Below are positions 19,383 to 29,765 of a stretch of 64,000 nucleotides of DNA, piece by piece. A program made the translations under genes and the position numbers. This DNA is from Anthoceros angustus (lineage: Eukaryota; Streptophyta; Anthocerotopsida; Anthocerotales; Anthocerotaceae): NCBI GenBank assembly GCA_010909165.1, contig MU008173.1, positions 310,001-374,000 of the forward strand. Reading direction: 5' to 3'. The stretch's first letter is position 1; every line of letters starts with the position of its first letter. The notes under the pieces are model-generated. The model did no database searches. It was not told where the DNA came from and worked only from the letters and a program-made list of their open reading frames with translations.

Positions 19383-20080
19383 GTAACACTGGAGCCGTTA
19401 ACTACGTTGCAGAGAACTCTGACCAGTTGATGAGGCCGTCGAGGTGCCTGACATGTCTCTCACGTTCTAGCAGGCAGAAGGGCCCCCGTGCAGAACATCT
19501 TGGTTCACTAGTTGTGGAGAAGCTCTTTCCAGTAACTTTGCTGAGGTAATATCGACACTTGGAAGCTCCTGTTGCATGGCACTGGGGTTGTACAGAGGGG
19601 AGGCTAGTGTAAGAGAACAAGCCAGACTTCTTCCATGCCAGAACCAGAATGCTGGGGTGGTGGGTGAGGTTGGCACAAACGTTCTGGTTGCTGGATCTCC
19701 AGGGAGCTTTCCCTGGCAAGTTGGTGATGCTGATAAGGATGATGTCGAGGCAGGACGACGAGTTAGGTCTGCGACCGTACCAAGTGGAGTCACTCCGGAG
19801 GTCATGCAGAGCGCGAGGCCTGATATCGAAAATGTTGAGGTGGAACTTCTGTTCCCGTGAGACTATGTTCTCCACCACAAGAACAGTGAAGAGGGGACGA
19901 TGTCGCAGCAGGTTTTGCCAGGGATCCTGTTGCAGAAGCCTGCCCACAATCCAATGCTGAAGACGCAGCAGCCAAATCGAGAAGCAAAACAGAAGTGAAC
20001 TATCCCTACATTGGATCAGAAGTAAGGCTCTGAGACTTCAAGACCACCCTCCTCCCCGTTTCATAGGCAAGCTTGCTTGG
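19383..20080. other. No gene resolved
   Basis: Open frames on both strands overlap here (for instance 19576-19860 + and 19402-19947 -) without recognised motifs. It may be the 3' continuation of the membrane protein candidate. I cannot choose a strand with confidence. Confidence 0.25.
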
Positions 20081-20084
20081 TTGC

Positions 20085-20235
20085 CATCAAGCAAGCTGAG
20101 AATGGTGGAAATAGTGACAACTGTTGAATTTCTACCATCAAGCAAGCTGAGGATACTGTAAATACTGACAACTGTTGAATTTCTACCATCAAGCAAGCTG
20201 AGAATACTGCAAATACTGACAACGGCTGAATTTCT
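20085..20235. repeat. Tandem repeat, about 54 bp x3
   Basis: Three units each contain CCATCAAGCAAGCTGAG, AATA.TGGAAATA.TGACAA-like words and CTGTTGAATTTCT. They are non-coding. Confidence 0.85.
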
Positions 20236-20239
20236 CTCT

Positions 20240-20970
20240 CACTTTGCTAGCTAATTGAACACTAAATGTACAGTCATGCTGCTGGATGCTGCGGACTGAG
20301 AGCACAATTCCAAGCTCGCAAAGTATTACCGGGCAACTGAACGTGCGCGACATGTGATGAAGCATCACTTCAATTTCCATAGTAACAGATCTTTGCCAAT
20401 GCACAGCCTTCGTCCACTTCCGAAAGGAAGCAGGGACAACGGCTTTGGGATCACCTGTCAGTTGAGAAGTAACAGACAGTACGCATAATGAATTGAGCAG
20501 ACAGTACGCAGAATGAATTGGACAGACAGAACGGAAGCCTAGCTCTGATATCGAGAAAAATGGGCAGCAGCTTACATGGGACCAAGACGGTTTGAACTCT
20601 CCGTGTCCTCCAAGGTCTGTGGGCTGTGGTGCGAGTTCTGGAGTATAAGAACCTGATTCCGGCCTTTTTTGGATATGATATTGAGCAGCACAATCCATGT
20701 GGTATATTTCTACCGGCCTGTTTTATGAATTTTAAGGAAATCTGGAATCCTGAAACCACAGAAGTATATCACTTAGAAAAACAAAAAGAAGTAAAGACTT
20801 GTAACCTTGGCCTGCCTTTTCCATATGTAGTTGCTATGTTTTTAATCGGACCAAGTGGGGATGTATATATAGATCACCAAAGTTATCTTTTAAGTTCATT
20901 TGAAGTTTATATTTTTCTAATATATTATTTGATTATATCTTTGTATCTTTAACACCGCATAAGTTAACGG
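20240..20970. other. No gene recognised
   Basis: Ordinary intergenic sequence. TATATATAGATC occurs at about 20865. Overlapping frames on both strands carry no motif. Confidence 0.3.
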
Positions 20971-20972
20971 CT

Positions 20973-21150
20973 GTCACATAAATAATAGCTTTGTTGCTTT
21001 GCTGTGTAGACTTTTTAGTAAGAGTGCATAAGGATCTTGGATCACTTGTTATATTGGATAAGTCACATAAATAATAGCTTTGTTGCTTTGCTGTGTAGAC
21101 TTTTTAGTAAGAGTGCATAAGGATCTTGGATCACTTGTTATATTGGATAA
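20973..21150. repeat. Exact tandem duplication, 89 bp x2
   Basis: Units 20973-21061 and 21062-21150 are identical over essentially their whole length (GTCACATAAATAATAGCTTT to TATTGGATAA). The sequence is homologous to single-copy sequence at about 6500-6600 upstream of the six-cysteine gene. Confidence 0.9.
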
Positions 21151-21717
21151 CACCGAGGACTGAGATCTTTTTCCTAGTGGGGAAGAAAGTAACAGCCTCG
21201 AGTGAAACGGTAAAAAATGGAAAGTGAAATGAGAGATGAAAGTAGAAGTTGTCATGTTAGCTGCATGTGCATCTTGGGACTAAAAGGTCGCATGCATGCT
21301 TTCCAAGAGAGGAGCTTGCAATGTGTGGTGGCATGAGATCCTAGAGTAAGCAGTTGGCCAGATAGGATGAGCTTATAGTAATACATGACCAAGTTCTTAG
21401 AGCTTAACAAAGACATTGCTTAGAGAGCATTATGGGAAGCTAGCTTGCAATTGGAGGAGTCTCAATAGATGAGAGCTTTGTCACGGGTAGTACCAAACAG
21501 GTGTTGTTTCTTAGTCCGACTCTACGTTATACTCTTTGTGAGGAAAGAACATCAGCAGAGGCTTATCTATGACGTGTTGGCAGACAAACACCCATGATCT
21601 TAAGCTGTGTGTTGCTTGCCACATGACACTCAGTGATTCGCTGCAATTAATCGATATAAGGGCAAAATTTTACCGATACCAGGGTAAAATGTTATCGAAA
21701 GAGGAACTAAAATTCAC

Positions 21718-21724
21718 TATATAT
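21718..21724 (+). promoter_or_regulatory. TATA box of six-cysteine gene (third copy)
   Basis: TATATAT in AAATTCACTATATATGTC lies 42 bases before the start codon at 21766, matching the element at 6742-6748. Confidence 0.6.
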
Positions 21725-21765
21725 GTCAATCATGGTGATCAATTAGTTCATTCAGGCATATCACA

Positions 21766-22408
21766 ATGGTTTTAAAGTATTGGATATTAAGTGTTTTAAT
21801 AGGACTTGTAGTATTATCTTCTTTGGAAATATCTTCTTTTTCACCTGCGATGAGCGAAGCAAAACGAACAGGAATTTTCGGAGCTTATAGTGGTGTAGTC
21901 GCCACAACTTATAATGTCACATATTATCCTACTTATGCGGACATAACTCCTAGTAAGGCTTTCAAAACCTAAATTTCTTATTTTTATCAATTATTATGAA
22001 AAAAATTGAAATGCTTTTGAATATGTTTCTAGATTGAGGTGTATACGTATGTATTGATTCTACTTTGTTCTTGCTACAGGGTGTAGTCTCGCCTTTGATG
22101 AGGAGTTAGACAAAGGCTCATGGATTATCCTTCGTACTAGTATCATCCAGCAACAAAATATTTCATGTCATCAAGAATTGGATATTTGTGACTTGAGTTC
22201 TCTTGTTGATCCATCCATACAATACACTTCATCAAATACATGTGAAGGAAGAGATAGTGAGAGACTAAAATTTTTGGGAGAAGTGACATGTCAGAAAACT
22301 AAACCACTTGATTGTCCGGAGGCAGTCATATCAAAACCAGCTTGGAAAAGACTCTTCGGCCCATTTGGAGTACACAAATCCGCAGAAATTGCTATAGATT
22401 TTGTATAA
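21766..22408 (+). CDS. Secreted six-cysteine protein, unknown family (third copy)
   Basis: Two exons, 21766-21952 and 22080-22408, are separated by a phase-1 intron with GTAAGG donor and TTGCTACAG acceptor. The joined protein has about 171 residues: a hydrophobic signal peptide of about 30 residues, a conserved GIFGAYSGVVATTYNVTYYP block, then CSLAFDEELDKG and five further cysteines (SCHQ, DICD, NTCEG, VTCQK, LDCPE). It differs from the 6784 copy by scattered substitutions (for instance four extra residues in the signal peptide, K/S and E/A changes near the C-terminus) with the frame preserved. That argues for selection on the protein. It lies tail-to-tail with the PPR gene. I do not recognise the family; a secreted apoplastic protein is the safe inference. 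Confidence 0.8.
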
Positions 22409-22505
22409 GCCAAAAATTTATCAGTGAATATTAACGCTTTATTAAAAGACATGTTTTAAATTTTACGAATAAATTTGAATACAAATTAGTCTCATTTTTA
22501 TAAGA

Positions 22506-25500
22506 CTAATGAGCCGGAAGAGAAATCCTTCTTTTCCCATCTTGGAAATATGTTGACTCCCCGGCCAAAAAGCTATGCACCAGTCCGTCCTTGTCGGTCC
22601 ACCAGCACTGACCTGGCCGCTTCCATGCCCTGGTGCTTTTTCTCCTCACTTGCATCTGCCGGGCCTGCTCCCACATCTGGGCACCTGTGTAAATGTTTGA
22701 CATCAATACATACGCTGAGGCGTCTTGCTTGTCTAGCTTAATTGCTTCATTAAAAGCATGCCGCCCAACCTCCACATTGGTCCACTTCCGACAAGCACCC
22801 AAAAGTGTATGCCAAACCGCAGCATTAGGCAGTAGATGCATAGTCCCTACTAAAGCTAGTGCCTCATCCAGCTGTCCTGCACGACCTAGGAGGTCCACCA
22901 TGCATGTGTAGTGGTCCTCCTTTGGTGTGACGCCATAGTGTCTGCTCATAGCCTCAAAGCACTCCCGTCCCTTGTTCACTAGACCCGCATGACTGCACAC
23001 TGTTAGTACACTGAGGAGCGTGATGCTGTCTGGCTGTATGCCATCCTCTCTCATTCTCTGAACCAAGTTGAAGACCACTTCACTATCTCCTTGACAAGTG
23101 TAGCCTGCAATCAGTGCACTCCAAGCGACGTCTCTTTGGGGTAACGTATCAAAAACATGCTGTGCATCAACCATGCTTCCCGACTTCCCATACATGTTGA
23201 TCAAGCTGACGGCTACAAACACATCAGCCTGGAGCCCTTGTTCTATGATCTGTGCATGTAACTGCCTTCCCAGATTCAAAGCTGCCACATTGGCACATGC
23301 CTGAAGGAGGCACACAAATGTCACAGTGTCGGGCACAGCCATGCCTTCTGCTTGCATTGTCCTGTAGAGACGAAGGGCCTCCTGGCCCATGCCCTGCTGG
23401 GAATATCCTGCTATCATTGCAGTCCATGTTACCAAATTTTTCTGACAAAGCCCGTCAAACACTTTCTGAGCATCTTCCAAGCTACCACACTTTGCATACA
23501 TGTTTATCAAACTGCTGGCTACATAAGCATCGGCTTGGTGCCCTCGTTCTCTGATCTGCTTATGGAGCTGCTTCCCCTTCTTCAATGCCAGGGTGCCCAC
23601 ACTGGCGCAAGCCTGCAGGAGGCACACAAATGTCACGGAATCGGGCACAGCGATGCCTCCTTCTTGCATAGCACTGTAGAGACGAAGGGCTTTCTGCCCC
23701 ATGCTCTGCTGGGAATAACCTGCTATCAATGCAGTCCACGCCACCACGTCTTTGTGAGCAAGTGCATCAAACACTCTCTGTGCGTCTTCCAGGCTGCCGC
23801 ACTTCGCATACATGTTCACCAAACTGTTGCCTACAAACACATCAGCTTGACGTCCTTGTTCTTTGATTTGCACATGAATATGCTTTCCCCTCTCTAATGC
23901 CGAGGCGCCCACAGTTGCACATGCCTGCAGGAGGCACACAAATGTCACTGAATTGGGTACAGCGACACCTTCGCCTTGCATATCAGTGTAGAGACGAAGG
24001 GCTTTCTGCCCCATGCTCTGCTGGGAATATCCTGCTATCAATGCAGTCCACGCCACCACGTCTTTGTGAGCAAGTGCATCAAACACTCTGTGCGTCTTCC
24101 AGGCTGCCGCACCGCATACATGTTCACCAAACTGTTGCCTACAAACACATCAGCTTGACGTCCTTGTTCTTTGATTTGCACATGAATATGCTTTCCCCTC
24201 TCTAATGCCGAGGCGCCCACAGTTGCACATGCCTGCAGGAGGCACACAAATGTCACTGAATTGGGTACAGCGACACCTTCGCCTTGCATATCAGTGTAGA
24301 GGCGAAGGGCTTGCTGACCCATGCCCTTCTGAGAATATCCTGCTATCATGGCAGTCCACGTCACCACATCCTTGTAACCAAGTCCGGCAAACACTCTCTG
24401 TGCATCTTCTAAGCTGCCGCACGCATACATGTTCACCAAACTGTTGCCTACAAACACATCAGCTTGACGTCCTTGTTCTTTGATTTGCACATGAATATGC
24501 TTTCCTCTCTAATGCCGAGGCGCCCACAGTTGCACATGCCTGCAGGAGGCACACAAATGTCACTGAATTGGGTACAGCGACACCTTCGCCTTGCATATCA
24601 GTGTAGAGGCGAAGGGCTTGCTGACCCATGCCCTTCTGAGAATATCCTGCTATCATGGCAGTCCACGTCACCACATCCTTGTAACCAAGTCCGGCAAACA
24701 CTCTCTGTGCATCTTCTAAGCTGCCGCACTTGGCATACATGTTCACCAGACTGTTGGCCACAAACACATCAGCTTCAAGGCCTCGTTCTCTGATTTGCGC
24801 ATGAAGATGCTTTCCCCTCTCCAACGCAGGGGTGCCGACACTGGCACATGCCTGCAGGAGGCACACAAATGTCGAGGTATTGGGTACAGCCACACCATTT
24901 TCTTGCATATCAGTGTAGAGACGAAGGGCTTCCTGCCCCTTACCCTGCTGGGAATACCCTGCTATCAAAGCAGTCCACGTCACCTCATTCTTCTGACCAA
25001 GTTCGTCAAACACTCTCTGAGCCTCCCGCAAGCAGCCACACTTTGCATACATGTCCACCAAGCAGTTCCAGACAAACAAATCCGGCTCAACGCCACTGTC
25101 CACCACATCAGCATGCACCTGCTGCCCAGCCTCCAAGTCTGCACCTTTCGCACAAGCCTGGAGGGCTGCCACAAACACATGGCAATCTGGCTTCACACTT
25201 GACCTCCGCATCCGCTGATACAGGTCTATAGCCAGCCTGTCTTGTCCCTGTTTCACGTGAGCAGAAATAATAGCGGACCACGTGAAGGCGTCCGGTTTGG
25301 CAACCCCTTCAAACACATCCATCGCATCTTGCAACTTGCCATGAGAAGCATACATTCGCAGAATGTGGTTGCACAGGAACGTGTCCGACTGGTACCCCTT
25401 CTCCACCATAAAACCATGGACGCGTCTTCCCAGAACAACATCCTTCTTGTCTACACACTTCTTCAGGACTCTGTAAAAAAGGGACCTGGAAATACAACGT

Positions 25501-25823
25501 CCTGTCTCCACGAGAACTTCCAAAGCCTGGACGGCCTCACCGAGACGGCCTTCACAACATAGCTTACTCACGGCTTCAGCCCTCACCCAGCTGTCGACCC
25601 CTTCACGCCTGCGAACGTCAAGGGCATCCGCATGCCCCCGGTCGGAGTCTACCCCTAAACCCACAGAACCCACCTGCGCATCCACAAACACTGGCTTGCA
25701 GAAGCTGTTCAACCAGAGGACCTCCTGGGACTGCATGTGCCGGAAACCAGGCCATCGGGGGGTTCCCGAAAACACTGTCGCCACCTGTCCTCCTGCCTGG
25801 AATATCCGTCGCCAGCCGCACAT
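22506..25823 (-). CDS. PLS-class PPR protein with E/E+ domain, frame-broken
   Basis: Three overlapping minus-strand frames (25823-24459, 24490-24038, 24086-22506) form one PPR gene of about 1,050 residues. PPR proteins bind organellar RNA; E/E+ classes usually act in C-to-U RNA editing. From the N-terminus: a leader, motifs AFTWSAIISAHVKQGQ, VTWTALIAGYSQQGKGQ, then near-identical 102-residue P-L-S triplets (WTAMIAGYSQKGMGQQALRL, MYAKCGSLEDAQRVF), and a C-terminal E/E+ region with HYTCMVDLLGRAGQLDEA, VWHTLLGACRKW and GQCWWTDKDGLVHSFLAGE. No DYW deaminase domain follows. The breaks at about 24503, 24420 (in frame) and 24060-24115 are all small deletions inside the duplicated triplets, so they may be sequencing or assembly errors. 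An organelle-targeting leader is likely in the first 50 residues but not proven. An alternative upstream start (25969, other frame) exists. Confidence 0.8.
23880..24800. repeat. Near-identical ~306-bp PPR triplet units
   Basis: Consecutive units of about 306 bases (one P-L-S triplet, 102 codons) are nearly identical at the nucleotide level. The 23700-24000 and 24000-24300 units share the AHKDVVAWTALIAGYSQQ form, and the 24300-24600 and 24600-24900 units share the GYKDVVTWTAMIAGYSQK form. Differences are mainly 2-3 base deletions, at 24060-24115, 24420 and 24503. Confidence 0.85.
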
Positions 25824-26160
25824 CCTCTTGCCCAGCCTGCTTTCCTCGCAGAAAAGCTACTCCTCCCGACTTGCTTGTGCCCCCACAACGCTTGCTTCCT
25901 TGAAGCCAGCAAAGCGGAATCTCTCGCCATGGTTCTCAAGGTAGCAGAGCCTGGTAGGAACACGTACAAACATCAGCAGACGAGCAGGCGCAGTGTGCCC
26001 ATTACTTACCACGGCACAGCACAGGCACATACCAGATTCACGGAATCTGAGTCACATATCTATCTACTATCCCCACGTATTATTCAGGAGCCAACTGCAA
26101 AGATATGCAAGACCTTCCCCTCCGGAATACAAATCCATCCCCCCGACAGGAACTGTTGGG
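25824..26160. other. 5' flank of the PPR gene
   Basis: Probable promoter and leader of the PPR gene. A frame at 25709-25969 on the minus strand could add residues if one frameshift is assumed. No other gene is supported. Confidence 0.35.
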
Positions 26161-26164
26161 TAAG

Positions 26165-26443
26165 CATAGAATTGTGGAGCCCTGTGAGATCTGGAAGACG
26201 CCGAGAAAATCTTAGCCAGGGCATGGAGAGGACGAGGGCAGCATATGCTCCAGCACTTCACACAAAGCTGTAACAATGAACAAGAGCGGCGATACATTCG
26301 ATGCTGTTTGTAAACTTCAAGAAGCGAGTGACAAATATGTAACATGGATATGCGCAAGAATCACGTCACATACTAGCTTGATGCCTTCAAATACCAGCAG
26401 CACTTCCGCTATATGCACTCACATCCTCCAACTCCCAGCAGCC
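26165..26443 (+). promoter_or_regulatory. Conserved upstream region of cysteine-rich peptide gene
   Basis: This region is conserved at three other places. Its left part (TAGAATTG.GAGCC..AAATCTTAGCCAGGG) recurs at 7770 and 9655. Its right part (AACAAGAGC.GCGATACATTCG, AAACTTCAAGAAGC, ATATGCGCAAGAATC) recurs at 15545-15710 upstream of the pseudogene. An upstream in-frame Met at 26276 would extend the reading frame, but the signal peptide begins at 26444. Confidence 0.5.
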
Positions 26444-26686
26444 ATGGCACGGTACAATAGCACTGTAGCCCTCACGATTGCTCTCATGGTGGTGATGTCC
26501 CTCATGGCGTCAGGAGAAGCACGGGAGCTCGTGCAGAATTCGGCCGCAAATATGCGTCAGCTGGGAGTCGATGGGACCTCCGAGGTGCACGTCAACGACT
26601 ACTGCACCGATCCTATCTGCAGCTGCCTCGGATGCTCTAACTGTTTCTGTCCTCCGGGGGAAACAACAGGAGTCCTGGTGAACTAG
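26444..26686 (+). CDS. Small secreted cysteine-rich peptide
   Basis: This 80-residue precursor has a classical signal peptide (MARYNSTVALTIALMVVMSL with cleavage likely after SGEA) and a short mature peptide. The C-terminal end holds six cysteines in a tight CxxxxCxCxxCxxCxC arrangement (YCTDPICSCLGCSNCFCPPG). I do not recognise the family. The spacing resembles neither defensins nor snakins, and the CxC clusters recall metal-binding peptides, but a secretion signal suggests an apoplastic peptide. The start at 26444 is chosen because it begins the hydrophobic segment, although the frame is open upstream to 26276. A decayed copy lies at 15712-16022. Confidence 0.65.
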   Translation: MARYNSTVALTIALMVVMSLMASGEARELVQNSAANMRQLGVDGTSEVHVNDYCTDPICSCLGCSNCFCPPGETTGVLVN

Positions 26687-27146
26687 CTTCTTCATTCCTC
26701 AGTTCCATGAAGAGTATGGATATGTATATCTCTGCCTGACCTCACGAGTTGTCTCATCTCGAGTCTCAACTCCCCGACATCTTTGTATACCAATAAGACA
26801 GGCCGCATGATTTTTAGTACAGATGAGACGAGTGCAGAATACCTGGCGATGGCGGCCATAAACGCCTACATGTAATCTTCATTCTTCACTATAACCTGTA
26901 TGTAATTTTGATCATAGTCGGAGTCTGTAGCTCCAAATTCATGTGCTACCAGGCACATTCTCCTCTCCTCCTGCGTGACCGTTTTGTTGGTGCAAAGGTA
27001 CAAGCACGCTTTGTAGACGGGTAAGCGCGGGACTTCTTTCAGTTCAATTTCATACATAAAACGATGAAAATTTGTGCGCCAAAACCTGAGGAGGAATCAC
27101 ATGGTGTGTTTTAGATAAGGCGGGCATTGGATTCAGAGCTTTAGCC

Positions 27147-28921
27147 ATGGCGGCAACAGCAGCAGTCGTGTGGCTCCCGAAGGTGGGTTGGCCGGGTAGC
27201 GGGCGAGCGGAATGTTCTGGACCAGCCCCGCGTGGTGTGAAGCTGGGGTCTTCATGCCCACGGCCTGATTTGCGGTTGGGATTCTGTTCAAGGGCTTTCT
27301 CTGGAGCAGCTGGGAGACAGCGATGGCGGGGGACCAGACGGGGAGGTGTGGGCGTGGTGGCTGCGTTGCTGGACGGGCTGCTCTTCGACTGTGATGGAGT
27401 GTTGGTGGACACGGAGCGGGACGGGCATCGCATTTCGTTCAATGAAACCTTCGCAGAGGCAGGCGTCCGAATGTTTCTGGGCTGCTTGGGCTGGTTTTTG
27501 CTTTTGTTGCCTGTATCTGATTTTTTCGGACTTGCGATACAGAAAGGGCTGGGTGTGGATTGGGATGTGGAGCTGTATGGGGAGTTGCTTAAGATTGGCG
27601 GTGGTAAGGAGCGGTACTTAAGCATTTGCCATGAGTCTTTGTTTCATTTGAGCTCCTTCAACCTTCCTGCCTGCAGTAGATGACGCTCCTGTGTGGAGTT
27701 ATGGTTTTTGGAGGGTGTTGGGCTGAGTTCACGATAACGGTTCTGGGTGTTGGAGTGCAGAATGACTCACTACTTCGACAAGGTAGGATGGCCTGCCGCT
27801 GCTCCTACAGACCCGGCTGAGAGGAAGGAGTTCGTTGCTGGGCTCCATAAGAGGAAGACTGTCCTCTTCATGGACCTCGTAGAGAAGGGTTCCCTTCCCC
27901 TGCGACCCGGCGTTGCAAGGTGTGTTCTGCAGATTCTGTTCTTTCGGACTGGCTCAGTATGTCAGATAACTTTGTCTCACAGTTTGTTTTGTAAGTGTGA
28001 AATTGGCTCATGCCATTGAGGTGTGATGCAGTCTGGGACTGGGTTTTGACCTTCAGTTTCGTCCCATTGCTGAATGGTCAGGCTTATTGATGAGGCGCTT
28101 GGTAATGGCATCAAGGTTGCTGTGTGCAGCACATCCAACGAGAAAGCTGTATGAACTTCACTCATAAGATACGCATCCTCACCCACCAAGCTCTTCTGCA
28201 GGCTAACGGCTAGAGTGCATGGTCACAGGTTTCAGCTATAGTGCGAGTTTTGCTGGGTCAAGAGGTAGCTTCGTCCATCACTATCTTTGCTGGAGATATA
28301 GTTAGCCGCAAAAAGCCGGACCCGGTAAGCCTCTCTGCAAAGCTGAGTGTAGTGTTTGACGGGTCGTTTTCCGTGTTAGAAGTACCTCATCTGCTGTTGG
28401 GTTGGAAACCCCGCCCCCGTTGCAATTTCTGAGCTGTCTCTGGTTGTTTGAACACGAGACAGGCAATCTACTTACTGGCAGCAAGTACTCTTGGACTGGC
28501 ACCGGACAGGTCTTTTTATTAGACAAGCCCCTTTTGAGCAGTCAGTACACAGTGGATGCGGCTCACAATATTTTGCTGGGTGACAAACAGGTGCGTGGTG
28601 GTTGAGGATAGTGGCATTGGCCTTGCAGCGGCAAAAGCTGCAAAGATGAAGTGCATCGTGACAAAAAGCGGGTATAGGCCTAGCCTGGTCCGAGGTTCTT
28701 GCACATGGGTTTGACAGTGAGAGTCAGCGGCAGTTCAATTTGTGCTCCTATGTGTTAGGTTCTTCACCCCTTTGTAACATGCACATCATCGCAGGTACAC
28801 GGCGGACGAAGATTTCGCTGCAGCAGATGCAGTTTTTGAGAGTATCGGGGATGATTCAAACCCGAATTTCGACCTGAAGTTCTGTGAGAGCCTCGTCCAG
28901 TTGACACCTGCTTCTGTGTGA
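27147..28921 (+). CDS. CBBY: CbbY-like HAD phosphatase, plastid
   Basis: Eight exons can be built with GT-AG borders and consistent phase: 27147-27464, 27543-27613, 27761-27919, 28082-28148, 28229-28324, 28463-28509, 28591-28671 and 28795-28921. They encode 321 residues, matching the usual 315-320 of plant CbbY proteins. HAD motif I is FDCDGVLVDT with nucleophile D81 and D83; motif II is VCSTSNEK; motif III lysine is in SRKKPDP; motif IV is VVEDSGIGLAAAKAA. The N-terminal 70 residues are rich in Arg, Ala, Gly and Ser and fit a plastid transit peptide. Family members hydrolyse xylulose-1,5-bisphosphate, a Rubisco inhibitor, in chloroplasts. The first intron border is the least certain (two residues longer than expected). 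I see no break. The gene is followed 0.5 kb later by SPCS1 on the same strand. Confidence 0.92.
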
Positions 28922-29468
28922 GCCCCAGTATGTTCACATGCTGTCCAACATGATCAGGCCAAAGCCATGCTTCGATAGCCCCAAAATGCACTATTGCAAC
29001 GGGAAGTTGTCCATTTGCCCTTTGTTCACGGGGATGTAGTTTTTTTCTGAACAACAAAGATCTGTCATGCCGCGGGTTTCCAAGATCTACTAGGTGGAGT
29101 CATGGTCTTGTGATGTGCATGCTGAGAACAAGAATTTCTCGGTGTAGCTGCAACACGGCCCAAAACCCTAAACGAGGTCCGAGGGTTCGAGGAGGAAGGT
29201 GGCCTAACTAGAAGGCGCCTGAGGGAAATAGACAGGACATTTCACGACAGGCTTCCTTGTTTCGCGTTTCCACACCTGCATAGTAGACTCTCATTGGCTC
29301 TCAGCCCTCCCGTGATGCGAGGAACTTAGCGGAGTAGTGCAGTGCGTGAAGAAGTTGAGGTGATTTCAGCACTCCAATCTGTTCTGCTTGTGACGGCGAG
29401 CGAGGCGGAGTGAATTCTGATAACGCGCGTCTTGTTGCGGGAGCGGGTCTTGCTGCGGGTGGCTCACG
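28922..29468. other. Intergenic, promoter of SPCS1 gene
   Basis: Between the CbbY and SPCS1 genes. It contains a telo-box (see 29163) and no other supported feature. Confidence 0.4.
29163..29172 (+). promoter_or_regulatory. Telo-box AAACCCTAAA
   Basis: AAACCCTAAA lies about 300 bases ahead of the SPCS1 start codon. Telo-boxes are a known promoter element in plant genes for translation and growth, bound by telobox-binding proteins. Whether it acts here is not shown. Confidence 0.45.
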
Positions 29469-29765
29469 ATGGATTGGCAAGGGCAGAAGCTGTCGGAGCA
29501 GTTGATGCAGTACTCTCTGCTGATCACGGCATTGGTTGCCCTGGTGGCAGGGTACAGCGGGTCATCGTACAGGCTCATGCTCTTGATCTATGTTGTAGGC
29601 ACATGCGTCACGTTCCTCCTGGTGGTGCCTGACTGGCCTTTCTACAACCGTCATCCTCTGGAATGGCTGGAGCCCAAGCAGGCGGACACTCCAAGCAGCA
29701 GAGCTCCGAAATCGAAGCCACAGCCCGCGGCTACCAAGAAAGGAGCCAAGGGATCTAAAAGATAG
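29469..29765 (+). CDS. Signal peptidase complex subunit 1 (SPC12/SPCS1)
   Basis: This single-exon 98-residue protein is the small subunit of the ER signal peptidase complex, which removes signal peptides from secreted and membrane proteins. The family pattern is clear: MDWQGQKLSEQLMQYSLLIT then a first membrane helix, a short loop YSGSSYR, a second helix LMLLIYVVGTCVTFLLVV, and the conserved PDWPFYNRHPLEWLEP. The tail is basic and lysine-rich (AATKKGAKGSKR). The length is slightly above the 92-93 residues usual in flowering plants, because of the tail. The start is fixed by the MDW context. No break is seen. Confidence 0.95.
   Translation: MDWQGQKLSEQLMQYSLLITALVALVAGYSGSSYRLMLLIYVVGTCVTFLLVVPDWPFYNRHPLEWLEPKQADTPSSRAPKSKPQPAATKKGAKGSKR

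Noticed and set aside
22550-24793. Plus-strand frames with repeated MLSPL, PAGGTQMS and LPHALLGI words
   Set aside because: They are antisense to the PPR repeats and only mirror their periodicity.
26276-26686. Longer 136-residue version of the cysteine-rich peptide
   Set aside because: The upstream part lacks a signal and is equally conserved in the pseudogene leader at 15545, where stops interrupt the frame. The hydrophobic signal starts at 26444.
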